Assembly: GCA_021775275.1 (NCBI GenBank)
Contig: JAJFIE010000433.1
Location: 1-5,015 of the forward strand
Source: Rhodospirillales bacterium
Lineage (GTDB): Bacteria > Pseudomonadota > Alphaproteobacteria > Rhodospirillales > Casp-alpha2
Length of the DNA: 5,015 nucleotides
Direction of reading: 5' to 3'
Part shown: positions 1 through 4,915 of the stretch, piece after piece
Numbering within the stretch: position 1 is the stretch's first letter
Layout: every line of letters begins with the position of its first letter
Translations under genes and position numbers: made by a program
Notes under the pieces: generated by a model
The model's database searches: none
The model's input: only the letters and a program-made list of their open reading frames with translations
Told to the model about the DNA's origin: nothing

Positions 1-377
1 CTGACCTGATTGCGGATGGTGATGGCGAGTTGGTGTTGGACGGTCCGGTTTCGGATGACCTCGATCAGGTCATCATCTTTCAGAACACCACAACTGGCCA
101 GGATCGGATAGGCGACATCCGCCTCATCGGATGCCAGCTCCAGCGCCAACTCACGGGGCACATCCTCACGGGGGGCAAGTTTTTGGCTCAACATCTTGCG
201 GATGGCAACTTCGCACTGATTTACAAGTTGGCGTAAAATCTCGTACATCAGTGCCCGTTCGCGATCTGACAGTTCTTTGTGCCCGTCCGAAAACAGGTCG
301 CTAACAGCGTCACTCAAGGCTCGCCGACCATCGGTCGAGCGATCACGAGCCAGTTTCAACAGGTCATGTGCTTCCAC
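1..377 (-). CDS. DUF2336 domain protein, 5' part (3' end beyond the left edge)
   Basis: Reading leftward from GTG at 377-375 gives 125 open codons to the window edge. The protein begins VEAHDLLKLARDRSTDGRRA and continues with a charged helical region (ELSDRERALMYEIL, AIRKMLSQKLA), then PREDVPRELALELASDEADV and GVLKDDDLIEVIRNRTVQHQ. This pattern, short paired helices with a PxELAxxLA..D core and a 'VL.DDDLIEV' helix, is what I recognise as DUF2336, a HEAT-like alphaproteobacterial family of unknown function. The GTG start is supported by an in-frame TAA at 398-396, a GAGGA ribosome site at 393-389 (11 bases upstream), and no ATG before codon 43. The gene is transcribed away from the pnt operon, so it shares only the intergenic control region. 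Family membership is from recall of the motif pattern; the role is unknown. Most of the protein lies outside the window. Confidence 0.8.
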   Translation of the reverse strand, partial: MEAHDLLKLARDRSTDGRRALSDAVSDLFSDGHKELSDRERALMYEILRQLVNQCEVAIRKMLSQKLAPREDVPRELALELASDEADVAYPILASCGVLKDDDLIEVIRNRTVQHQLAITIRNQV

Positions 378-471
378 GGCTGTGGTTTTCCTCAGTTATT
401 CGAGATGTCAAGCAAAGTTAAAATCCGACACTTCTCTGCGTTGATGGGGGCGGTTGCTGTCATTAAATCCA

Positions 472-500
472 AAAATACTACGCCAGTTTCTTCACAACAA
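472..500 (-). promoter_or_regulatory. Candidate promoter for the DUF2336 gene
   Basis: On the minus strand TTGTTG (500-495) and TATTTT (477-472) are spaced by 17 bases. The match to the sigma-70 consensus is 3/6 and 4/6, so support is weak. It would place transcription start near 465 and leave a leader of about 90 bases before the GTG start. Confidence 0.2.
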
Positions 501-506
501 CACAAG

Positions 507-518
507 ATACAAATGTAT
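507..518. repeat. Inverted repeat ATACA-AA-TGTAT
   Basis: A perfect 5-base dyad with a 2-base centre, just upstream of the candidate DUF2336 -35 element at 495-500. The size and AT-rich centre fit a small regulator site, but no regulator is identified and a 5-base arm can arise by chance. Confidence 0.35.
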
Positions 519-538
519 GATCGGGTATGCGGCTGATC

Positions 539-558
539 ACGCCGGGTTATCTCGGCGT
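539..558. repeat. Inverted repeat ACGCCG-N8-CGGCGT
   Basis: Perfect 6-base GC-rich arms with an 8-base centre. An outer TCAC (537-540) and GTGA (561-564) could extend or compete with the stem. No T-run follows on either strand, so it is not a good intrinsic terminator. Confidence 0.4.
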
Positions 559-571
559 TCGTGACGGCTTG

Positions 572-586
572 TTTTGCGGGGCAAAA
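572..586. repeat. Hairpin TTTTGC-GGG-GCAAAA
   Basis: Perfect 6-base arms around a 3-base loop; a further G571-C588 pair is possible with one bulged A. It lies just upstream of the AAACAC half-sites and the candidate pnt promoter, so it may act as a DNA site rather than an RNA hairpin. Confidence 0.4.
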
Positions 587-609
587 ACACTGAAACACGA
601 CAGGTGTTT
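585..609. repeat. Three AAACAC half-sites, possible operator
   Basis: AAACAC occurs as a direct repeat at 585-590 and 593-598, then inverted as GTGTTT at 604-609. The second and third form a perfect dyad AAACAC-N5-GTGTTT. The last half-site overlaps by two bases the TTGGCA proposed as the pnt -35 element, a position expected for a regulator site. The binding protein is unknown. Confidence 0.35.
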
Positions 610-636
610 GGCACTGTGCACCAAATATGGTAGCAC
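608..636 (+). promoter_or_regulatory. Candidate pnt operon promoter
   Basis: TTGGCA (608-613, 5/6 to the sigma-70 -35 consensus) is followed after 17 bases by TAGCAC (631-636, only 3/6). Predicted start of transcription is near 643, giving a leader of about 60 bases that would begin just before the 650-669 hairpin. Alphaproteobacterial -10 elements are often poor matches, so this stays tentative. Confidence 0.3.
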
Positions 637-649
637 ACCCTTGCCAAAT

Positions 650-669
650 GGATTGCATTGCGGCAATCC
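650..669 (+). repeat. Leader hairpin GGATTGC-N6-GCAATCC
   Basis: Perfect 7-base arms with loop ATTGCG, ending 36 bases before the pntAA ATG. No T-run follows, so it is not a terminator. If transcription starts near 643, it would be the first structure in the pnt mRNA and could affect stability or initiation. Confidence 0.45.
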
Positions 670-705
670 GGTGAGCCAGTTCGGAGATAACATAGGTTTT
701 TTCGC

Positions 706-1965
706 ATGAAAATTGCTATCCCTAAGGAACGTCGATCAGGTGAAACCCGTGTTGCGGGTTCGCCGGATGTGGTCAGCAAACTAGTCACCCTTGGTTTTGA
801 CGTGGTGGTCGAGAAGGGTGCCGGAATTCAGGCAAACTTCACCGATGAGGCGTTCAGAAATGCCGGCGCGACCATCGCCAAGGACTTGGGCACAGCGCTG
901 AAGGGCGCTGACATTGTCTTCAAAATTCAGGGCCCCATAACCTCGGGGGCGCATGAGGAACTGTCGAAATTCGGCAAGGGAACCATGTTGATGGCCAGTC
1001 TGTCGGCCATGACAAATGGTAGTGAAATGGCAGCCTGCGCCAAAGCCGGTATCACCGCCTTCGCTATGGAATTAATGCCGAGGATTACCCGTGCCCAGAG
1101 CATGGATATCCTGTCATCGCAATCCAATCTGGCGGGGTATCGGGCGGTTATTGATGGCGCCCACGAATTTGGTCGCGCTTTTCCCATGATGATGACTGCA
1201 GCAGGCACCGTTGCCCCGGCCAAGGTGTTCATTATGGGGGTCGGCGTTGCTGGTTTGCAGGCCATCGCCACGGCCAAACGCCTCGGCGCTGTGGTCACGG
1301 CGACGGATGTGCGGCCCGCCACAAAAGAGCAGGTCGAAAGCCTTGGCGGCAAGTTCCTGGTCGTCGATCCCGAGATGGAAAAGGATGCGCAGACCGAGGG
1401 TGGTTACGCCAAGGAAATGCCGCCTGAATATTTCGAAAAACAAAAAGTCGTGGTGGCGGAACATATCAAGAAGCAGGATATCGTTATCACCACGGCGTTA
1501 ATTCCGGGCCGCGCCGCGCCACGACTGATCACCAGGGAAATGGTTCAATCCATGCATCCCGGCGCTGTCATCGTTGATCTGGCTGTTGAGGCTGGGGGTA
1601 ACTGTGAAGGCTCGAAACCGGGCAGCATCGTCGACGTGGGCGGGGTCAAGATCGTCGGACACGATAATGTCCCGGGCCGGGTGCCCGAAGACGCCAGCGC
1701 CTTGTTCGCCAGGAATCTGATGAACTTCCTCTCACCCCATGTTGACAAGGAAACAAAAGCCGTTTCCATCGATTGGGATGATGAAACCGTCAAAGGCACG
1801 CTGGTGACGCGTGATGGCGCAATCGTCCACGACCGGGTGAAGGAAGCAATAGGTAAGGTAAAGCCTGCGCGCAAACCTGCTGCACCGAAGCCAAAAAAGG
1901 CAGTAAAGAAAGCTGATCCACAATCTGATAAAGCCGCCGATGGTGCGGCTGCCAAAGGAAATTAA
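706..1965 (+). CDS. pntAA: NAD(P) transhydrogenase subunit alpha part 1 (domain I, NAD(H)-binding)
   Basis: Soluble NAD(H)-binding subunit of the proton-translocating transhydrogenase. It exchanges hydride with the NADP(H) domain of PntB on the cytoplasmic face of the membrane. The 419-residue product starts MKIAIPKERRSGETRVAGSP, the usual family N-terminus, which fixes the ATG. The AlaDh/PNT N-terminal domain covers about 1-135 and includes the RQD loop (R126, Q131, D134 in RITRAQSMD), which faces domain III. The NAD fold follows, with GVGVAG at 178-183 and D201 (ATDVRP) for the ribose. The mobile loop GGYAKEM lies at 232-238, and ALIPGR and VDLAVEAGGNC follow. Only a weak AGG (694-696) precedes the start. 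The family core ends near residue 382; a 37-residue Lys/Ala/Pro-rich tail follows, longer than I recall for the Rhodospirillum rubrum protein of about 384 residues. First gene of the operon, three bases before pntAB and in the same frame. Confidence 0.96.
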   Translation: MKIAIPKERRSGETRVAGSPDVVSKLVTLGFDVVVEKGAGIQANFTDEAFRNAGATIAKDLGTALKGADIVFKIQGPITSGAHEELSKFGKGTMLMASLSAMTNGSEMAACAKAGITAFAMELMPRITRAQSMDILSSQSNLAGYRAVIDGAHEFGRAFPMMMTAAGTVAPAKVFIMGVGVAGLQAIATAKRLGAVVTATDVRPATKEQVESLGGKFLVVDPEMEKDAQTEGGYAKEMPPEYFEKQKVVVAEHIKKQDIVITTALIPGRAAPRLITREMVQSMHPGAVIVDLAVEAGGNCEGSKPGSIVDVGGVKIVGHDNVPGRVPEDASALFARNLMNFLSPHVDKETKAVSIDWDDETVKGTLVTRDGAIVHDRVKEAIGKVKPARKPAAPKPKKAVKKADPQSDKAADGAAAKGN

Positions 1966-1968
1966 CTC

Positions 1969-2385
1969 ATGGACCCGGCAACCATTCAACAACAGGCAAT
2001 CGATCTGGTGGGCGAAGCCGCCGAGTTGCTTGCCAAAACCGAGGAACTCGCCACGGCCGCTTCTCAAGCTGCGGCGCAGGCATCGTCCGCCATGGCTGGC
2101 GGCGATCCGTTTCTGGGCTTGTTCACCATCTTCGTGCTGGCGTGTTTCATTGGCTACTACGTGGTCTGGAGCGTCACACCTGCCCTGCATTCCCCGCTGA
2201 TGGGTGTTACCAACGCCATTTCATCGGTGATTATTGTTGGTGGATTACTGGCGGTGGGACCAGCCGGTGATCTGGATTTCTCCAAGGTTATGGGTTTCAT
2301 GGCCGTGACCCTTGCATCGGTCAATATTTTCGGTGGCTTCATTGTCACCCACCGCATGCTCAGCATGTTCAAGAAAAAGAAATAG
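1969..2385 (+). CDS. pntAB: NAD(P) transhydrogenase subunit alpha part 2 (membrane domain)
   Basis: Small membrane subunit that with PntB forms the proton channel (domain II). The 138-residue product has an Ala/Glu/Gln-rich soluble N-terminus (about 1-45), then three likely membrane helices at about 47-67, 79-98 and 106-127, and a basic tail KKKK that should lie in the cytoplasm. The motif [17 protein letters not shown] (70-86) is highly characteristic of this subunit and of the matching part of fused PntA. The ATG is supported by AAGGA at 1955-1959, nine bases upstream inside the end of pntAA. The N-terminal 45 residues are longer than needed for a bare three-helix subunit and may act as a linker or dock to PntAA (inference). 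A TAG stop at 2383-2385 overlaps the ribosome site for pntB, consistent with coupled translation. Confidence 0.95.
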   Translation: MDPATIQQQAIDLVGEAAELLAKTEELATAASQAAAQASSAMAGGDPFLGLFTIFVLACFIGYYVVWSVTPALHSPLMGVTNAISSVIIVGGLLAVGPAGDLDFSKVMGFMAVTLASVNIFGGFIVTHRMLSMFKKKK

Positions 2386-2394
2386 GGGCGTATT

Positions 2395-3786
2395 ATGGAA
2401 GCTAACTTTACCGGTTACGCGTACCTGATCGCGTCTGTCTGTTTCATCCTGGCTCTGCGTGGTCTGAGCTCGCCGGAAACCGCCCGTCGGGGTAACCTGC
2501 TCGGCATCACCGGCATGGTCATTGCCGTGGTCACGACCTTGATGGATCCTGGCGTGCTGAGTTATTCCATGATCATTCTGGGTATTCTGATCGGTGGTTC
2601 CATCGGTACCGTCGTGGCTCTGAAAATCAAGATGACGGCATTGCCGCAACTTGTAGCGGCGTTTCATTCGCTGGTCGGTATGGCGGCTGTGTTTGTGGCC
2701 ACGGCGGCATTCTTCAATCCGTCGGCCTACGGCATCGGCGCACCGGGAGACATTGCTACAGGCAGTATGATCGAGTTGTCTCTCGGTGCTGTCATTGGCG
2801 CCATTACCTTCTCGGGATCGTTGATCGCCTTTGCCAAGCTTCAAGGCGTCATGAGCGGTTCGCCGATCACGTTTAAGGGCCAGCATATGCTGAACGCCCT
2901 GATCGCTGCCGCCATCGTCATCGGTGTTATCATCATGGTATCGTCGCAGACGGCTAGCGCGTACTGGCTGGTTGTGTTGTTGGCGTTCGCCATCGGCTTC
3001 ACCCTGATCATTCCCATCGGTGGCGCCGATATGCCGGTCGTTGTGTCCATGCTGAATTCGTACTCAGGCTGGGCCGCATGTGGCATCGGCTTTACGTTGT
3101 CCAACCCGGCGCTGATCGTTACCGGTGCGCTTGTCGGCTCATCCGGTGCGATCCTCAGCTACATCATGTGTAAGGGCATGAACCGTTCCATCGTTAACGT
3201 GCTGCTGGGCGGCTTCGGTGGCGATGCTGCTACGGGACCGGCGGCGGATATGGGTGACAAGACGGTACGGTCGGGCGCTGGCGCCGATGCGGCCTTCATC
3301 ATGAAGAACGCGTCCAAGGTCATCATTGTGCCCGGTTATGGCATGGCGGTATCACAGGCCCAGCATGCGCTCCGGGAAATGGCCGACGTGCTGAAGGCGG
3401 AGGGCGTTGATGTCAAATACGCCATTCACCCCGTGGCCGGCCGGATGCCCGGTCATATGAATGTGTTGCTGGCGGAAGCCAACATCCCCTATGACGAAGT
3501 GTTTGAACTGGAGGAAATCAATCACGAGTTCTCCACCGCAGATGTGGCCTTTGTCATTGGCGCCAACGACGTGACCAACCCGGTGGCCAAAACGGACCCG
3601 ACCAGCCCCATCGCGGGCATGCCGATCCTGGATGTGGAGAAGGCTGGCACGGTGCTGTTCGTCAAACGCAGCCTGTCGGCAGGGTATGCCGGCGTTGACA
3701 ATCCGCTGTTCTATGCTGATAGCACGATGATGCTGTTTGGCGACGCCAAGACCATGACCGAGGAAATCGTTCAGGGCCTCGCCTGA
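2395..3786 (+). CDS. pntB: NAD(P) transhydrogenase subunit beta (membrane domain plus NADP(H) domain III)
   Basis: Subunit carrying most of the proton channel and the NADP(H) site. Length is 463 residues, near the usual value of about 462. Residues 1-260 form about nine membrane helices. H91 (AAFHSLVG) matches the channel histidine known from E. coli PntB, and GGADMPVVVSMLNSYSGWAA (209-228) holds the conserved Asp (D212) and Asn (N221). After the linker around 270-300, domain III begins with the nucleotide motif VPGYGMAVSQAQ (312-323), then HPVAGRMPGHMNVLLAEA (345-362), GANDVTNP (389-396) and the KRS loop (424-426), which contacts the NADP 2'-phosphate, followed by Y431. The ATG has AGGGG at 2384-2388, six bases upstream and overlapping the pntAB stop. 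Last gene of the operon; a strong terminator follows 27 bases after the stop. No missing key residue seen. Confidence 0.97.
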   Translation: MEANFTGYAYLIASVCFILALRGLSSPETARRGNLLGITGMVIAVVTTLMDPGVLSYSMIILGILIGGSIGTVVALKIKMTALPQLVAAFHSLVGMAAVFVATAAFFNPSAYGIGAPGDIATGSMIELSLGAVIGAITFSGSLIAFAKLQGVMSGSPITFKGQHMLNALIAAAIVIGVIIMVSSQTASAYWLVVLLAFAIGFTLIIPIGGADMPVVVSMLNSYSGWAACGIGFTLSNPALIVTGALVGSSGAILSYIMCKGMNRSIVNVLLGGFGGDAATGPAADMGDKTVRSGAGADAAFIMKNASKVIIVPGYGMAVSQAQHALREMADVLKAEGVDVKYAIHPVAGRMPGHMNVLLAEANIPYDEVFELEEINHEFSTADVAFVIGANDVTNPVAKTDPTSPIAGMPILDVEKAGTVLFVKRSLSAGYAGVDNPLFYADSTMMLFGDAKTMTEEIVQGLA

Positions 3787-3812
3787 CCGGCTTCATTGGG
3801 CACAGAAAATAT

Positions 3813-3842
3813 AAAAGGGCGGTCGTTATGGCCGCCCTTTTT
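3813..3842. terminator. Bidirectional intrinsic terminator between pntB and the HD gene
   Basis: Arms 3813-3824 and 3830-3841 give a 12-base stem (AAAAGGGCGGTC with GGCCGCCCTTTT, one G-U pair) around loop GTTAT, followed by T to 3842. The A-run on the left gives a U-run on the minus strand (TTTTATATTTT), so it should stop both the pnt transcript and the convergent HD transcript. The minus-strand stop codon of the HD gene (3843-3841) lies inside the structure. Confidence 0.93.
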
Positions 3843-4431
3843 AATGTGCCGACGTTCTGTGGGTTTCTACCAGACGATATAACAGGGGCAGATAATGCTC
3901 GAAAGGTCGGGTATCACCCCCTGCAATCTTTCCAGCGTCATCCCACATGCGGACCTGGAGAATGGCATCGAGATTTACTTGTTTGCTAAAGACGGCGACT
4001 TCTGCATCCGTCATGGGGCCGCCCTGTAGATTAAGCGAATGTACCGATGCCTCTGACAGGCGCGCAAAATAATCGGAGTTCGTGGCGCAGAGATAGCGTT
4101 TCGCCGCCACATGGTGACGCACGCAGTCCACCACTACAGCCGGGAAATAGGGAGCGAGGAGGGCGGCGCCGGTGTCCTCGTGATGGTTATCGATACCACG
4201 TTCCAGGGCGTCTTCCGGAAATTCATCTGAATAATGGCCGATATCATGCAACAGGACCGCAGCCACCATGTCATCATCCGCGCCCAGTTGTTCGGCGATG
4301 TAGGCGCCCTGTAGCATGTGTTGGGACATGGTGACCTCTTCGCCCAGATAAGAGTCCGCACCACGGCGGTGGAACACATCGGCAATGATGTCGACAATAG
4401 TTTCACAGTTCAATTCGCTGGCAATGCTCAT
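3841..4431 (-). CDS. HD-domain protein of the PhnZ-like (phosphonate-associated HDIG) family
   Basis: The 196-residue protein has an HD fold: H38, H62-D63 in LLHDIGH, H84 in DNHHEDTG, H107 in VRHHVAAKRYL, and D164/D165 in MWDDAGK. Together with Y28xxE31 (YLGE) this matches, at the spacing I recall, the ligands and Tyr/Glu gate of PhnZ, a mixed-valent di-iron oxygenase that cleaves 2-amino-1-hydroxyethylphosphonate. TmpB and myo-inositol oxygenase are relatives. Other family marks are LGADDDMVAAVLLHDIGH, HVAAKRYLCAT and LNLQGGPM. The ATG at 4431 is chosen because family similarity begins there; the open frame reaches 4635, but the extra 68 residues are antisense to the terminator and the 3' end of rpsU and look random. 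The ribosome site is weak (AGG, ten bases upstream). No phosphonate genes are adjacent, so the substrate is unknown; a plain phosphohydrolase role remains possible. Confidence 0.85.
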   Translation of the reverse strand: MSIASELNCETIVDIIADVFHRRGADSYLGEEVTMSQHMLQGAYIAEQLGADDDMVAAVLLHDIGHYSDEFPEDALERGIDNHHEDTGAALLAPYFPAVVVDCVRHHVAAKRYLCATNSDYFARLSEASVHSLNLQGGPMTDAEVAVFSKQVNLDAILQVRMWDDAGKIAGGDTRPFEHYLPLLYRLVETHRTSAH

Positions 4432-4476
4432 AGCCGGGAGGCCTGCATGATGGGTGATGGTAGCAGTGAACGCTGA

Positions 4477-4482
4477 ATTATC
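4477..4482 (-). promoter_or_regulatory. Candidate -10 element for the HD gene
   Basis: GATAAT on the minus strand (5/6 to TATAAT) lies 45 bases upstream of the HD gene ATG and just downstream of the rpsU terminator. No good -35 is present at 16-18 bases; that position falls in the terminator arm. The terminator in front implies the HD gene needs its own promoter, or relies on read-through from rpsU. Confidence 0.25.
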
Positions 4483-4497
4483 CGTCCAGACAACACA

Positions 4498-4530
4498 AAA
4501 CGGCGTGCACCTGAAGCGGTGACGCCGTTT
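4498..4530 (-). terminator. Intrinsic terminator of rpsU
   Basis: On the minus strand AAACGGCGT (4530-4522) pairs with ACGCCGTTT (4506-4498) over nine bases. The stem continues as CACC/GGTG with one bulged C around loop GCTTCA and is followed by TTTTGTGTTG. It begins about 35 bases after the rpsU stop and separates rpsU from the HD gene on the same strand. Confidence 0.85.
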
Positions 4531-4564
4531 GGATTTTCCTGACCAATCCTCAGACTGGCAGGGT

Positions 4565-4768
4565 CTAGAAGCCTTCTCGTTCGATACGCTTGCGCTCCAG
4601 CTTACGGGCGCGGCGCACAGCTTCTGCCTTCTCACGAGCCCGCTTTTCAGAGGGTTTCTCGTAGGAGCGCCGAAGCTTCATCTCACGAAAGATACCTTCA
4701 CGCTGCATTTTCTTTTTCAGAACTTTCAGCGCCTGATCGACATTATTATCGCGAACCGAAACTTGCAC
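4565..4768 (-). CDS. rpsU: 30S ribosomal protein S21
   Basis: Small basic protein of the 30S subunit, near the mRNA exit and anti-Shine-Dalgarno region, where it assists initiation. With the GTG start at 4768-4766 the product is 67 residues, starting (M)[13 protein letters not shown] and ending with the basic helix [30 protein letters not shown] and [18 protein letters not shown] are diagnostic of alphaproteobacterial S21. An in-frame TTG at 4777-4775 would add three residues (M-I-N), but the ribosome site GAGAG (4783-4779) is only one base from that TTG and ten bases from the GTG. Homologues as I recall begin [14 protein letters not shown], so GTG is preferred. Single-gene unit: it has its own promoter candidate and terminator, and is divergent from def. 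The leader has a small hairpin at 4794-4812. Confidence 0.95.
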   Translation of the reverse strand: MQVSVRDNNVDQALKVLKKKMQREGIFREMKLRRSYEKPSEKRAREKAEAVRRARKLERKRIEREGF

Positions 4769-4778
4769 GTTAATCAAT

Positions 4779-4783
4779 CTCTC
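4779..4783 (-). promoter_or_regulatory. Ribosome binding site of rpsU, deciding the GTG start
   Basis: GAGAG on the minus strand ends ten bases before GTG 4768 and one base before the alternative TTG 4777, favouring GTG. Confidence 0.5.
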
Positions 4784-4793
4784 ATCATGTTAG

Positions 4794-4812
4794 GGGACAT
4801 ACGTCGCGTCCC
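4794..4812 (-). repeat. Inverted repeat in the rpsU leader
   Basis: GGGAC and GTCCC form a perfect 5-base dyad with a 9-base centre, ending 25 bases before the rpsU GTG. It falls in the predicted leader RNA and could be a small hairpin; whether it has a regulatory role cannot be told from sequence. Confidence 0.35.
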
Positions 4813-4851
4813 GTTTCTTTAAGGTTGCGGCTTCTACCATACGAATACCGG

Positions 4852-4868
4852 GTTGGGAAGGCCCCAAC
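4852..4868. repeat. Inverted repeat GTTGGG-N5-CCCAAC
   Basis: Perfect 6-base arms around AAGGC in the rpsU/def divergent region. It abuts the candidate rpsU -10 element and covers the predicted start of transcription, a typical repressor position. No T-run follows on either strand, so it is not a terminator. Confidence 0.4.
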
Positions 4869-4881
4869 ACATAAAAATGTG
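4868..4881. repeat. Inverted repeat CACAT-AAAA-ATGTG
   Basis: Perfect 5-base arms with an AAAA centre, lying between the candidate rpsU -10 (4868-4873) and -35 (4891-4896). It could be an operator or simply the AT-rich promoter core. Confidence 0.35.
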
Positions 4882-4896
4882 AGGAAATTGTGACAA
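4868..4896 (-). promoter_or_regulatory. Candidate rpsU promoter
   Basis: On the minus strand TTGTCA (4896-4891, 5/6 to TTGACA) and TATGTG (4873-4868, 3/6) are spaced by exactly 17 bases. Transcription would start near 4861, giving a leader of about 93 bases. The strong -35 makes this the best promoter candidate in the window. Confidence 0.4.
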
Positions 4897-4901
4897 ACCC
4901 G

Positions 4902-4906
4902 AAGGA
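4902..4906 (+). promoter_or_regulatory. Ribosome binding site of def, deciding the TTG start
   Basis: AAGGA lies nine bases before the TTG at 4916. With an in-frame TGA at 4880-4882 and no ATG or GTG between them, this supports TTG as the start. Confidence 0.7.
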
Positions 4907-4915
4907 CCTGAAATC

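Larger units (their letters stand above)
378..705. other. Divergent intergenic region with many inverted repeats
   Basis: About 328 bases separate the DUF2336 start from pntAA and hold no gene I can support. The stretch is less GC-rich than its flanks and carries at least five short inverted repeats (507-518, 539-558, 572-586, 593-609, 650-669), listed separately. Short open frames here (392-658 minus, 537-788 minus, 527-709 plus) lack a convincing ribosome site and a recognisable complete family. The plus frame at 527-709 is discussed as a finding because it ends in an ATGA overlap with pntAA and has a faint Cys-motif resemblance. The region most likely holds both divergent promoters and a structured pnt leader. 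Confidence 0.6.

Noticed and set aside
30..536. Plus-strand frames 30-236 and 279-536.
   Set aside because: The first and the start of the second are antisense to the DUF2336 gene, whose protein pattern is recognisable. The rest of the second is intergenic with no ribosome site.
609..623. Sigma-54 promoter upstream of pntAA, because TGGCAC at 609-614 resembles a -24 element.
   Set aside because: The GC dinucleotide expected ten bases after the GG is absent; positions 622-623 read CA.
927..2190. Long minus-strand frames inside pntAA (927-1352, 1114-1464, 1545-1955, 1732-2190).
   Set aside because: All are antisense shadows of a well-conserved gene, and none resembles a known family.
2245..2886. 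213-residue open frame on the minus strand.
   Set aside because: It lies antisense to pntAB and pntB, with a composition rich in Arg, His, Asp and Gln typical of a shadow frame, and there is no ribosome site or family match.
4404..4431. Six-codon frame MQASRL whose stop overlaps the HD gene ATG, as a possible coupling leader.
   Set aside because: It is too short and has no ribosome site; such overlaps are common by chance.
4432..4635. 68-residue N-terminal extension of the HD protein back to 4635.
   Set aside because: It runs antisense to the HD-rpsU spacer, through the rpsU terminator and into the rpsU 3' end in a different frame. It has no family similarity, and similarity to PhnZ-like proteins starts at the ATG at 4431.
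4529..4822. 97-residue plus-strand frame across rpsU.
   Set aside because: It is antisense to rpsU, which is unambiguous, and has no support of its own.
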